A DNA stretch of 10,387 nt, taken from contig JAUWQS010000034.1 of assembly GCA_030610915.1 (NCBI GenBank), forward strand, positions 1 through 10,387. Reading direction: 5' to 3'. Under the pieces are notes generated by a model, which was given only the letters and a program-made list of their open reading frames with translations, was not told the origin of the DNA and searched no databases. Below, in pieces: positions 1-7,442 of the stretch. The DNA comes from Pseudomonadota bacterium (GTDB lineage Bacteria; Desulfobacterota; Syntrophia; Syntrophales; JADFWA01). Position 1 is the stretch's first letter, and every line of letters starts with the position of its first letter. The position numbers and the translations under genes were made by a program.

Positions 1-339
1 ATTTGGCCTCCCGGCTTTTGTGCTGTTAACTCGTAAACTTATTTTATCGCCCCCCAATTTCTAATTTCCAATTTCAAGTCTCAAGCCGTAAAGGGCTACG
101 ATCCACAATCACTCTTACATACTTGGGGTTGACCCTATTTATTGAGCTCTTACATTTAATCTTTCTTGGTAACACCCTGTTTTCTCTATGAATATTAATT
201 TTAAAAATAAAATCCAGCTACATTCACGCGCGAAAGTCGGGCTAAGATTGCGCAAAAAAATCAAATGCTCGCCTTTCCGAATAAATGTTTAAAAATCAAT
301 AGGTTGCGCTTAACTTTGACGTTACAGTGAGTTTACTCG
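1..339. other. A/T-rich leader without a gene
   Basis: No convincing reading frame is visible on either strand. The stretch holds a small three-copy tandem 7-mer (CAATTTC, TAATTTC, CAATTTC at 55-75) and two copies of CTCTTACAT at 112-120 and 147-155. These bracket a possible -35 element. The low G+C contrasts with the operon that follows. It probably contains the promoter of the TPR/ATPase-PglZ operon, but a single start site cannot be fixed by eye. Confidence 0.5.
129..156 (+). promoter_or_regulatory. possible sigma-70 promoter for the TPR/ATPase-PglZ operon
   Basis: TTGACC (129-134, five of six to the -35 consensus) is followed after 16 bases by TACATT (151-156, four of six to the -10). 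It points at the operon but lies about 180 bases upstream of the first possible start codon, which would leave a long leader. A weaker alternative is TTGGTA at 166-171 with TATGAA at 187-192 (15-base spacer). Confidence 0.25.
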
Positions 340-1389
340 TTGGGAATCTTGACTTTTTCAAAAGAAGATGATAGCGGTAATTTTATGAATAGTGAAGAAT
401 ATCAATATGTAAGAACAAAACTCAGGATCGTTAATGACCTGAAGAAGAGGGGAGATCTGAAGGAAGCAATAGAAGAGCTGACAGAGGCCATGGATGATTT
501 TCTGCAGGAATCCCTCCTCAGGACAGAGCTTGCTGACTGTCTGCGCCTTCAGGGAAAGTCAGAGGAGGCGGAGACCATGGCCCTGGATGTCCTGGAAAAG
601 GCGCCTGCCACTTTGAGCGCACATAAAGTCCTGGGAGATATCTATCTGGAAAAGAAATTGTATGACAGGGCCCTCGACCATTTTGAGGCGGCGGATCGAA
701 TAAAGAAGACAGGTTACATAACGTTTAGGATCATCAGGACATTAATAGGACTGGAAAGTTTTGATGATGCGAAAGATATTATCAGGGAAGAGTTGATAAA
801 AAGTCCTGACGCCCTTCCTCTCCTCCGATATAAGGCCCAGATACTGGCAAGAGAAGGAATCTTTCAAGAGGCAGCCGATCTATACAAAAAGATCCATGAC
901 CTCGATCCCGGAGATGATTTCAGTTACAAAGAGCTTCTGAGGTTGAGATCAAAGGGCAGAGATCCTGCAGATCTATCGAGAGAGATCAAGACCATTTTAA
1001 GAGTATCCAAAGTCGCCGACAACCCCCACCTCCATACTGAGCTGGCCCTGAACCTGAAAAAGGCGGGCAGGTATAAAGAGGCAATAGCCGAGTTTGAAAA
1101 CGCCCTGGCTCTCTCTCCAGATAACAGCTTTATCCTCAGCCATCTCGGCTACTGTTACGCCAGACTCGATATGCCGTCAAAGGTGGTGGAGATTCTCTCA
1201 GCCCCATTCATAGATAACCCTAAGGATTATTATGTCAGGTCAGCGCTCACGGCTGCCGTGAAGAAGGGAAAACACTGGGAGGAGTTTAAGAAAACTCTCC
1301 AGAAGGCGATAGAGAAACACCCCAATGAAAAATCGCTCTGGGGTCTTATAAAAAAAACCGAAAAGGAACTGAAGAAGAGGGAAAAGTAA
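340..1389 (+). CDS. tetratricopeptide-repeat protein, partner of the ATPase-PglZ protein
   Basis: A soluble, helical protein of 349 residues built almost entirely of TPR-like helix pairs, at about residues 26-58, 59-90, 92-125, 126-158, 161-190, 231-262, 264-294 and 297-328. Typical TPR spacing is seen in the segments around AGRYKEAIAEFENALALSPDN (from residue 242) and LGDIYLEKKLYDRALDHFE (98-116). There is no signal peptide, membrane segment or catalytic motif, so a scaffold or target-recognition role is the natural inference. The start is uncertain. TTG at 340 has a weak GAG at 329-331 eight bases upstream, while the in-frame ATG at 385 (residue 16) has no ribosome site. The stop overlaps the next start by one base (TAATG), which implies translational coupling and a shared complex or pathway with the giant downstream protein. 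The C-terminal tail is lysine-rich (KKTEKELKKREK). Confidence 0.85.
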   Translation: MGILTFSKEDDSGNFMNSEEYQYVRTKLRIVNDLKKRGDLKEAIEELTEAMDDFLQESLLRTELADCLRLQGKSEEAETMALDVLEKAPATLSAHKVLGDIYLEKKLYDRALDHFEAADRIKKTGYITFRIIRTLIGLESFDDAKDIIREELIKSPDALPLLRYKAQILAREGIFQEAADLYKKIHDLDPGDDFSYKELLRLRSKGRDPADLSREIKTILRVSKVADNPHLHTELALNLKKAGRYKEAIAEFENALALSPDNSFILSHLGYCYARLDMPSKVVEILSAPFIDNPKDYYVRSALTAAVKKGKHWEEFKKTLQKAIEKHPNEKSLWGLIKKTEKELKKREK

Positions 1390-4300
1390 TGGATCGTTTG
1401 AGGGATATAATAGATGTTCCCGATGTCAAGACCGTAATCCAGCTCTCCGATATCCATGATAAGGTCTTAAAGAGAAGGCTGGCCGAAGACTTTATCCTGA
1501 CTTCGGAGGTCTATTCCCATCTGAAGACCATCTGCGGGATGATCAGGGATGATGAAGGGGCAGGCATTTTCCTTGAGGGAAATTTCGGATCGGGCAAGTC
1601 TCACTTCCTGACGATTATAAGCCTCCTTTTTAATTACAGGGAGGCCTGGCAGCCTCTCCTGACCCAGGAACCCGACTTAACAGTGTTACATGAAAGCCTC
1701 TCCCTGAGAGAGTATCTCACTGCAGAGGTATCCCTCGTTGAATACAGCAGCAAAACCGGACTGGAAGAGATCATCGCCGGATCGATTGTCGAGGCATACC
1801 GCAGGAAGTATGAAGCCCCCCTCTTTGATCCCCTTGATCCCAATAAGGCCCTTCCTGAAAGGAGGGAATTTTATGAAAATCTGGAGGAGAAACTTAGGGA
1901 CAGGAAGGCCTCCGGCCTTATCCTCCTTATAGATGAACTCTCCGAATTCCTGAGGTCAAAACCGGAAAGCAGGAGTTTCAATGAGGATATCAGGTTTCTC
2001 CAATACTTAGGGGAGAAGGCCCCAACGCTTCCCGTATGGATTGTTGCCACCCTCCAGGAGAGCATCGAGGATACCGGACAGACTACCCAGGAAGCATTCA
2101 ATAAGATCAAAGACCGTTATCCTGTGAGACTCTTCCTTACCGGCGCCCATATAGAAGAGCTGATTGCAAGGAGACTGATCAAGGTAAAGACCGGCAAAGA
2201 GAAGGTAATTTCAAGGCTGTACCACACATTTAAGACCTGCTTCCCGCAACTTCCCGTCGATGAAGAGAGGTTTTCAGCCCTCTACCCGATCCACCCCGCC
2301 ACCGTATCCTTTCTGGATAATCTGAAGCCCCTCTTTTCACAGCATCGTGGTGTCGTCGATTTCATACATTATCAGCTCAAGGGGGACCCTGTCAGGAATA
2401 TTGAAGGTATGCTCCATCTGCCATGCGATCACCTCCTGACCTCGGAGCGGATATTTGATCACTTCAGGGTGAGGATAAAGGAGAGGGTTGAGCTTAATCC
2501 CTTTGTGGCGGTGGTCTATAAGTATTATGAAGATGAGATGAAGGGCATCTTTGATGACGAGGCGGATAGAAACATTGCCTTCAGGATATTGAAGATTTTG
2601 ATCCTTGTAGCAATCTCTCCAGTTAAGAAGAGAAGAACCGTCTCCGATGTGGCCCAGATGCTCCTGCACAGGATAACCGACCTGGAATCCTCAATAAATT
2701 ACCGGTACATCAGGGATATCATGGAAAGGCTCTTAAAAGAAGGGGCCTATATATCGATGGATAAGGACGCAGATCCCCTGAAAGACCACTTCTATATAAA
2801 CCTCGAGGCAGATATCGGCCTTCTCGTCAGGAGATCCACCGAGTATATGGCTGGATCGCTCTTTGAAGATGACGCAAGGCTCTTCACAAGGCTGAAGGGA
2901 TTGTTAGACGACCCGCGACTGCCCCTCAAGGAATATAAGGTGTCTGAAAGGACAAAGATAAAACTCCTCTGGCAGTCCACCCCGAGGGGGGGTATCTTCC
3001 TCTTGGAACAGATAGACAGATTAACGCCGGAGCGTTTAGATGAGATAATACTCGAACTTCAGGAGACCGAGGCCGATTTTGCCGGCCTGATGGGGACAAC
3101 CCACCGTCTAAATGAGCAAAGAGCACATCTTGAAAAGGTTATCCTGCCCCATCTGAAGGAGAAGAACGCCTTTTATATCGTCTTCTGGCTTCCCGGAATC
3201 CCGGAGAATGGCGCTTTAAAAGAGACACTTGCCCACCTTCTTCTCTCAGACAGGTATGCGAAGGATGCAACCGAGAGGGGAAAAGAGATCAGGGATTTTA
3301 TTTCCGGCATTGTCTCAAACGAGAAAAGGCTGGTAAAAGAAAAGTTCTTAGACGCATACCACGGTGGAGAGCTCTTCTCTATACTCTCAGGTGAGGAACA
3401 TCTGCCGGAATCCCTCAAATTTAAGACCTTCCATGACCTCCTCTCATCTCTTGCCGAGGGTCTGTTAGAGGCAAGATACCCAAGGCATTCGGAGATATCT
3501 CCATATACCTCTTTTGCCACAAGAGATCAGTTGCAGGAGGTGGCGGAAGACCTCTTAAAGAAGGGAGAGATAACCCTGAATAAGGGAACCCGTCACGGTT
3601 TAAAGAGGATCGTGGAGGGGTTTCTCCTGCCCATGAAGGTGGTAAAGAGCGTATCGAATGGCTTCCGGATGGTTGTTGATCCCTCTAAAAGCATCCTCGT
3701 AAAGAGATTTCTGGAATTGTCCGGGGATGGGAGGCCCTCCCTGGAAGAGATTTATCGTAAGCTGAGGAAGGGTGATTTCGGTCTTTCCCGTCTTCAGTTT
3801 GAACTCCTGAGCCTTGCGCTGATCTTCTCCGGCCATCTTGTTCCTTATTCAGGAGGCCGGAGAAAAAACCCTGACGAGATCAGTATTTATAATCTCAGGA
3901 AGATCGATGAGGTATCGAAGGGAGAGATACTCTCCGCGGAGTTTCAAGCGGATATGGAAAAACTCCCCTTTATCCCGAAAAGACATAAAAAGACGGAATT
4001 GACTCTCTCCACACAGAAGGAGTTGTGGAGAGAGTTGACGGCAATAAAGGGCGATATGACAGGAGAAATCGAAAACCTTCAGGAAAAGATCAAGAGGGCC
4101 TCGGAATACAGGGCGCTGGCCGGCTTTGATCTTATGGGGTTAAAGAGAGACATGGATGATCTTCGCCTCCTCACAGGCGAGATCAAGACCTCCTACCCGC
4201 CCAGGGAGGGCATAGAAAGGTTTCTTCGCGAGAGCAGGAATCACCCTTTCGTAGGAAGAAATTTCTTCAGGTTTGAGGCTGCGAAGCGGTTTTTCGCCGG

Positions 4301-6638
4301 GGATATGGAACGATATCTCTTCATTTCGAGCTATGTGCTTCACCCGGATCTATTCATACCTGAAGGAGAGGAATACGAAACAATAAGGCTCCAGCTCGAT
4401 GATATAAAGGAGACTCTGAATGATAACGCCCCATATCTTACTGAAGGGTACATGGAGAATCTAAGAAGGTCTTTCAGCGCCTTTCTTGAAGGATATGCCG
4501 GCCGGTATCAAAAGGAGCACCAGCGGGCCACATCGCCTGAAGGCCTCCTTCCTTACAGCAGGATAAAAGATTCATTAAGATACAGGGTACTCTCCGGTCT
4601 TTCCAGGATAGAGTATGTCTCGGTCAAAAACGACAGGGTAAAGGTGGACAGGATGCTGGCAGAGGTCTCAAATTTAATCTGTTCCGGTTTTTCAATGGAG
4701 ACTATTCATCAAAGGCCGGTATGCACATGCGGTTTCCACCTCGGAGACAGGCCGGAACTGCCGGGGCTTTCCACAATCGAATCCACTATCGATCGGGGGA
4801 TTCGGGAATACATCCCGGCGCTTTCCGAGGCAAAAAACAGGGAAAGGCTTATCTCATACTGCGGAGGCCTGAAAGAGGTAGGAAAGATCAAGATAGCGGA
4901 CAGTATAAAGAGACTGCTTGACTTTGACGCATCCGATATCTCAAATGACCCGGAAGTCTCTCTGAAAGAGATGGAGAACATCCTGAACTCTGAGGTTATC
5001 AGGGCCATAAATGACGCCTTTTCGGGAAAGGTAATGGTGGTTTCGAGGGATATAGATGAGCTTTATGAGAACATGATTGAAAGGAGTTTCCCCAAGGAGA
5101 GACTTGTTAATATCTTCAGAGAGTGGCTTCAAGGCGGGGAAGACCTCAAAGAGGAGACCTATATCAGGGTTACCAGCTCAAAGAGAGGCGGTTTCCTGGC
5201 TTTGCCCCATCCATCGCACTACCATACCCTTTCAGAGATAGTTCAGGACAGGTATCCGGAACTCACAGGTCTTCTGAAAAAACTGGGAGATGACGAGTTT
5301 AATCTAATTGTGTTCCTCTCTCTCTGGGGCAAGAACCAGGAGATAGATGCGGATAAACTTCTCCCGTTCATCGGCAAGGTTCTTGGAAGGGAAACCGGTG
5401 ATACACAAGAGTTCCTGACCAATCATGAGCACCTCGCAGCAGCGGCGCAGTATCTGATGACAAACAGGGAGGAAGAGGCGGACAGCCTTATAGAAGACGC
5501 AGGGAGGTTTCTCGAAGAGAAAAATGCGGACATGACCCTCTTTGGGCTTATCGATGAAAAGGATTGTCTAAAGATCGTCGAGAGGGAAGATGTTTTCCCC
5601 TTTGTGGCCATAAGCGCCCTTAAAGACCTCCTGAAAAAGATAGAGGAGATGTCCTTCAAGATGGAAAAGAGGGTGATTGAAGAGGCCATATTCCGTCAAA
5701 AGGAGAGGGGAACTTCAAAGAGGATGAACAAAGAGGAGATATTCCGCACGCTCATACATGCCATCAACCTGAAGACATCACTAAGGGATCTCCCGAATAT
5801 GACATGGAAAGATAAAGATTTTCAATTCTGGGAAGATATCTATCTATCCTCTCTTTCAGGCATGTTTTATGATTACTGCTATCTCTATCACGCAACGAAC
5901 CGGTTTGGCATTATGGATGACGCCTGCCTTTACAGAAAGAAAAAGGCGGTGGATGCGATTTCAACAGAATCCGGAAGGGCATTTGAAGAATTTTATCTCT
6001 CCGTGGAGGGGGGCAGGCATCCTGTATCCATAGGAGACGTCCCGGGCGTCTTCTTTCAGCGATTCAAGAAATCATTGAACAAAGACAAAGGCTACTTCAT
6101 CCTCCTGGATTGCATGCGGTGGGATATGTGGGAGTATATTAAGGAGAATACCTTTATCACCAGGTCCCTCGATTACAGAATACTGGAAGAGATACCCATC
6201 TGGGCGCACCTTCCCACGACAACAGAGGGCCAGATGAGGTCTCTTCTCGATTCAACCACGCAACCTGGTATGGTGGCAGAAAGAGGGGCAACCTACAGCA
6301 ATATCAGAGATTCCCAGTCTTCCCTTGCCGATGCGTATGAGGAGATCGAGTTCCCCAACGCGATAAAGATAGTGAAATTCGGCTTTACAGACAACAAGGT
6401 TCATCAATCAAGAGATGATCTTGTTACACTCTTTCGAGAGATAGCAGTAAACATGGAGGTCTCGGTGAAAAACTACATGGAGAGAATCCCCAGAGGTTCT
6501 CTCATCTTCCTCTTTTCCGATCACGGTTTTGTAGAAAACCTGAGATTCAAAGGTGACAAAGATGAGCCAAGATACCTCCACGGCGGGGCAACGCCATGGG
6601 AGGTAATCGTCCCTCTAATCGTTATATTGAAGATGTAG
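1389..6638 (+). CDS. giant BrxC/PglY-like ATPase fused to a C-terminal PglZ domain
   Basis: A 1749-residue cytoplasmic protein. The N-terminal module has a Walker A motif GNFGSGKS (64-71), a Walker B strand ending in Asp182-Glu183 (LILLIDE) and a sensor-like strand VWIVATLQES (216-225). The whole start resembles the large P-loop ATPases of BREX and Pgl (BrxC, PglY, DUF6079). A long alpha-helical middle includes a coiled-coil-like stretch near 870-920 and a lone Cys1112-Thr-Cys1114 pair. The C-terminal ~185 residues look like a PglZ domain of the alkaline phosphatase superfamily. They carry LLDCMRWD with metal-ligand candidate Asp1574, a PTTT segment (1609-1612) where the catalytic Thr would lie, SDHG (Asp1711, His1712) and HGG (His1731) just before the conserved P-x-E-x-x-V-P ending. 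In canonical BREX, BrxC (about 1200 aa) and PglZ (about 850 aa) are separate, so the fusion is unusual. The gene is coupled to the TPR gene and has no methyltransferase, BrxL or BrxA neighbour here. Anti-phage function is inferred. The frame is intact, so it is probably active. Confidence 0.85.
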   Translation: MDRLRDIIDVPDVKTVIQLSDIHDKVLKRRLAEDFILTSEVYSHLKTICGMIRDDEGAGIFLEGNFGSGKSHFLTIISLLFNYREAWQPLLTQEPDLTVLHESLSLREYLTAEVSLVEYSSKTGLEEIIAGSIVEAYRRKYEAPLFDPLDPNKALPERREFYENLEEKLRDRKASGLILLIDELSEFLRSKPESRSFNEDIRFLQYLGEKAPTLPVWIVATLQESIEDTGQTTQEAFNKIKDRYPVRLFLTGAHIEELIARRLIKVKTGKEKVISRLYHTFKTCFPQLPVDEERFSALYPIHPATVSFLDNLKPLFSQHRGVVDFIHYQLKGDPVRNIEGMLHLPCDHLLTSERIFDHFRVRIKERVELNPFVAVVYKYYEDEMKGIFDDEADRNIAFRILKILILVAISPVKKRRTVSDVAQMLLHRITDLESSINYRYIRDIMERLLKEGAYISMDKDADPLKDHFYINLEADIGLLVRRSTEYMAGSLFEDDARLFTRLKGLLDDPRLPLKEYKVSERTKIKLLWQSTPRGGIFLLEQIDRLTPERLDEIILELQETEADFAGLMGTTHRLNEQRAHLEKVILPHLKEKNAFYIVFWLPGIPENGALKETLAHLLLSDRYAKDATERGKEIRDFISGIVSNEKRLVKEKFLDAYHGGELFSILSGEEHLPESLKFKTFHDLLSSLAEGLLEARYPRHSEISPYTSFATRDQLQEVAEDLLKKGEITLNKGTRHGLKRIVEGFLLPMKVVKSVSNGFRMVVDPSKSILVKRFLELSGDGRPSLEEIYRKLRKGDFGLSRLQFELLSLALIFSGHLVPYSGGRRKNPDEISIYNLRKIDEVSKGEILSAEFQADMEKLPFIPKRHKKTELTLSTQKELWRELTAIKGDMTGEIENLQEKIKRASEYRALAGFDLMGLKRDMDDLRLLTGEIKTSYPPREGIERFLRESRNHPFVGRNFFRFEAAKRFFAGDMERYLFISSYVLHPDLFIPEGEEYETIRLQLDDIKETLNDNAPYLTEGYMENLRRSFSAFLEGYAGRYQKEHQRATSPEGLLPYSRIKDSLRYRVLSGLSRIEYVSVKNDRVKVDRMLAEVSNLICSGFSMETIHQRPVCTCGFHLGDRPELPGLSTIESTIDRGIREYIPALSEAKNRERLISYCGGLKEVGKIKIADSIKRLLDFDASDISNDPEVSLKEMENILNSEVIRAINDAFSGKVMVVSRDIDELYENMIERSFPKERLVNIFREWLQGGEDLKEETYIRVTSSKRGGFLALPHPSHYHTLSEIVQDRYPELTGLLKKLGDDEFNLIVFLSLWGKNQEIDADKLLPFIGKVLGRETGDTQEFLTNHEHLAAAAQYLMTNREEEADSLIEDAGRFLEEKNADMTLFGLIDEKDCLKIVEREDVFPFVAISALKDLLKKIEEMSFKMEKRVIEEAIFRQKERGTSKRMNKEEIFRTLIHAINLKTSLRDLPNMTWKDKDFQFWEDIYLSSLSGMFYDYCYLYHATNRFGIMDDACLYRKKKAVDAISTESGRAFEEFYLSVEGGRHPVSIGDVPGVFFQRFKKSLNKDKGYFILLDCMRWDMWEYIKENTFITRSLDYRILEEIPIWAHLPTTTEGQMRSLLDSTTQPGMVAERGATYSNIRDSQSSLADAYEEIEFPNAIKIVKFGFTDNKVHQSRDDLVTLFREIAVNMEVSVKNYMERIPRGSLIFLFSDHGFVENLRFKGDKDEPRYLHGGATPWEVIVPLIVILKM

Positions 6639-6725
6639 CGGGGCGTTGTCGTAAATGGGGAGGGGAATTTTCATGATGACTCCTCCCGATCATTTCAATA
6701 AAGGAAGCCGGTGGCTTGCCATTAG

Positions 6726-6909
6726 GTAACTACTCAGGTTGATAGACTGAAGGCTGAAGACTGTTAGTAAAAGCGGGAATACGGCACACTTTGAAGCCAT
6801 GTTTGATGCAAAAATCTGCTGTTTCTCTGCCAAAGTGCGGCAATCGTGTTTTTCAGGGACCTTCAGCCTTCAGTCTAAACAGCTTCAGCCTGACTACGTG
6901 AGTAGTTAC
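6726..6909. repeat. nested inverted repeat, MITE-like element
   Basis: GTAACTACTCA at 6726-6736 is answered by its exact reverse complement at 6899-6909. Inside it, TAGACTGAAGGCTGAAG at 6743-6759 pairs perfectly (17 of 17) with 6861-6877. A third pair, CACTTTG (6787-6793) and CAAAGTG (6831-6837), lies inside that. The 184-bp unit could fold into one long interrupted stem. It has no coding capacity, and an open frame crossing it (6799-7002) has no ribosome site or recognisable protein. ATTAG occurs just outside both ends (6721-6725 and 6913-6917), but not flush with the repeat, so a target duplication is only possible. It is most likely a non-autonomous transposable element or a repeat unit dispersed in this genome. 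Confidence 0.65.
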
Positions 6910-7079
6910 GCTATTAGTGCCATTTCCGGTATCAAAAATGACGATATTGGCGCTAAAAACGACTATTTTGGGAACATTAATCTAAATATTTCAATATTAT
7001 AGCGTGGCCCGACTCCCAATAGATTTTCCCTATGCTTAGAAAAGGCGGACAGCCCTTTACAAAACCTGTCCCAAGACCT
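6910..7079. other. gene-free spacer with one short inverted repeat
   Basis: No gene is recognised. GGACAG (7047-7052) and CTGTCC (7066-7071) form a six-base stem with a 13-base loop. Read on the minus strand, the segment follows the stop of the integrase fragment. One shifted frame stays open for about 36 codons but shows no convincing integrase motif, so it is either badly decayed or foreign sequence joined to the fragment. Confidence 0.35.
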
Positions 7080-7184
7080 TCAATACGTTCGTTTCGTGTG
7101 GATTGAGTAGTGATACAGTCTCATTACATCCCGCACTTCATCAAGCAGTTTCCTGTTTTTAGCAGTATTTTTAGACGTTGACAT
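7080..7184 (-). pseudogene. intI: integron integrase (tyrosine recombinase) gene fragment, N-terminal end
   Basis: The minus strand encodes 34 residues from an ATG at 7184-7182 to a TGA at 7082-7080. The segment KLLDEVRDVMRLYHYSIH followed by TKRTY is the pattern of the N-terminal SAM-like DNA-binding domain of integron integrases (L-x-x-V-R...R-x-x-H-Y-S-x-x-T-x-x-x-Y). A functional IntI is about 320-340 residues with a C-terminal catalytic domain (R, H, R, Y). All of that is missing: the frame stops where the family normally continues with a W-I-x-x-F segment, and none of the other frames down to the inverted repeat restores it. The orientation, pointing away from the downstream gene and its attC-like site, is what an integron requires. 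No ribosome site is evident. The motif match is by eye; other tyrosine recombinases share this domain. Confidence 0.65.
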
Positions 7185-7207
7185 ATGGTATTTTTGCATA
7201 GTATGAA
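7178..7207 (+). promoter_or_regulatory. Pc-like promoter reading from the intI remnant toward rloC
   Basis: A perfect -35 box TTGACA (7178-7183) is followed after 18 bases by TATGAA (7202-7207, four of six). The -35 overlaps the first codons of the integrase fragment and reads the other way, the arrangement of the cassette promoter of integrons. Transcription would cross the 9-bp repeats and hairpins, giving a leader of about 250 bases before the rloC start. Confidence 0.4.
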
Positions 7208-7214
7208 TAATAAC

Positions 7215-7250
7215 ATAATAGAGATAATAGAGATAATAGAGATAATAGGG
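7215..7250. repeat. 9-bp tandem repeat, four copies
   Basis: ATAATAGAG occurs at 7215-7223, 7224-7232 and 7233-7241, followed by a fourth copy with one change (ATAATAGGG, 7242-7250). It lies just downstream of the Pc-like promoter and upstream of the integrase fragment's start. Copy number could vary by slippage. No function can be read from it. Confidence 0.85.
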
Positions 7251-7317
7251 CAAGGCAAATATGCCTGAAAATGTAGTTTATGTATTATATCAGGGTGAAT
7301 TTGCTTGTTAATTAATG

Positions 7318-7352
7318 GTTGATCAGGCTCCGCTTCGCTCCGCCTGATCAAC
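7318..7352. repeat. perfect 11-bp hairpin with a 13-base loop
   Basis: GTTGATCAGGC (7318-7328) pairs with GCCTGATCAAC (7342-7352). The loop TCCGCTTCGCTCC (7329-7341) is identical to the loop of the attC-like site behind rloC. It is followed by GGGGTGACCGG (7357-7367), repeated at 7423-7433 after a second, similar hairpin. There is no T-run, so it is not an intrinsic terminator. Confidence 0.7.
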
Positions 7353-7371
7353 GGCCGGGGTGACCGGTTTC

Positions 7372-7442
7372 CCGGTCAACTCCATGGCCATCGGGCTACG
7401 CTTCGCTTCGCCCGATAACCACGGGGTGACCGGCAGTTATGT
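7372..7442 (+). other. degenerate attC- or attI-like recombination site ending in GTTATGT
   Basis: An imperfect stem pairs CCGGTCA (7372-7378) with TGACCGG (7427-7433) and, inside it, ATCGGGC (7390-7396) with GCCCGAT (7410-7416). These surround a 13-base loop TACGCTTCGCTTC (7397-7409), close to the loop of the downstream attC candidate. It ends with GTTATGT (7436-7442), near the integron core consensus GTTRRRY and nearly the same as GTTATGC at the far end of the cassette. No matching left (R'') core is visible, so it may be attI or a worn attC. Integrase would join a cassette at the G/TT step. Confidence 0.4.

Noticed and set aside
1230..6638. Numerous minus-strand open frames inside the operon genes
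   Set aside because: They are shadows of the strongly coding plus-strand frames, without ribosome sites or family resemblance.
6657..6687. GGGAGG/CCTCCC inverted repeat after the ATPase-PglZ gene as a terminator
   Set aside because: The six-base stem has an 18-base loop and no following T-run.
6799..7002. Open frame of 67 codons on the plus strand
   Set aside because: It lies across the inverted-repeat element, has no ribosome site and resembles no protein family.
6910..7082. Continuation of intI after a frameshift beyond the TGA
   Set aside because: A shifted minus-strand frame stays open but has no recognisable integrase residues such as the W-I-x-x-F segment.
7215..7250. CRISPR-like array
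   Set aside because: The repeats are only 9 bp and adjacent, with no spacers and no cas genes.
7124..7351. Open frame of 75 codons on the minus strand
   Set aside because: It is a different frame from the integrase-like reading, and its middle is translated 9-bp repeat (poly Ile-Ser); no start signal.
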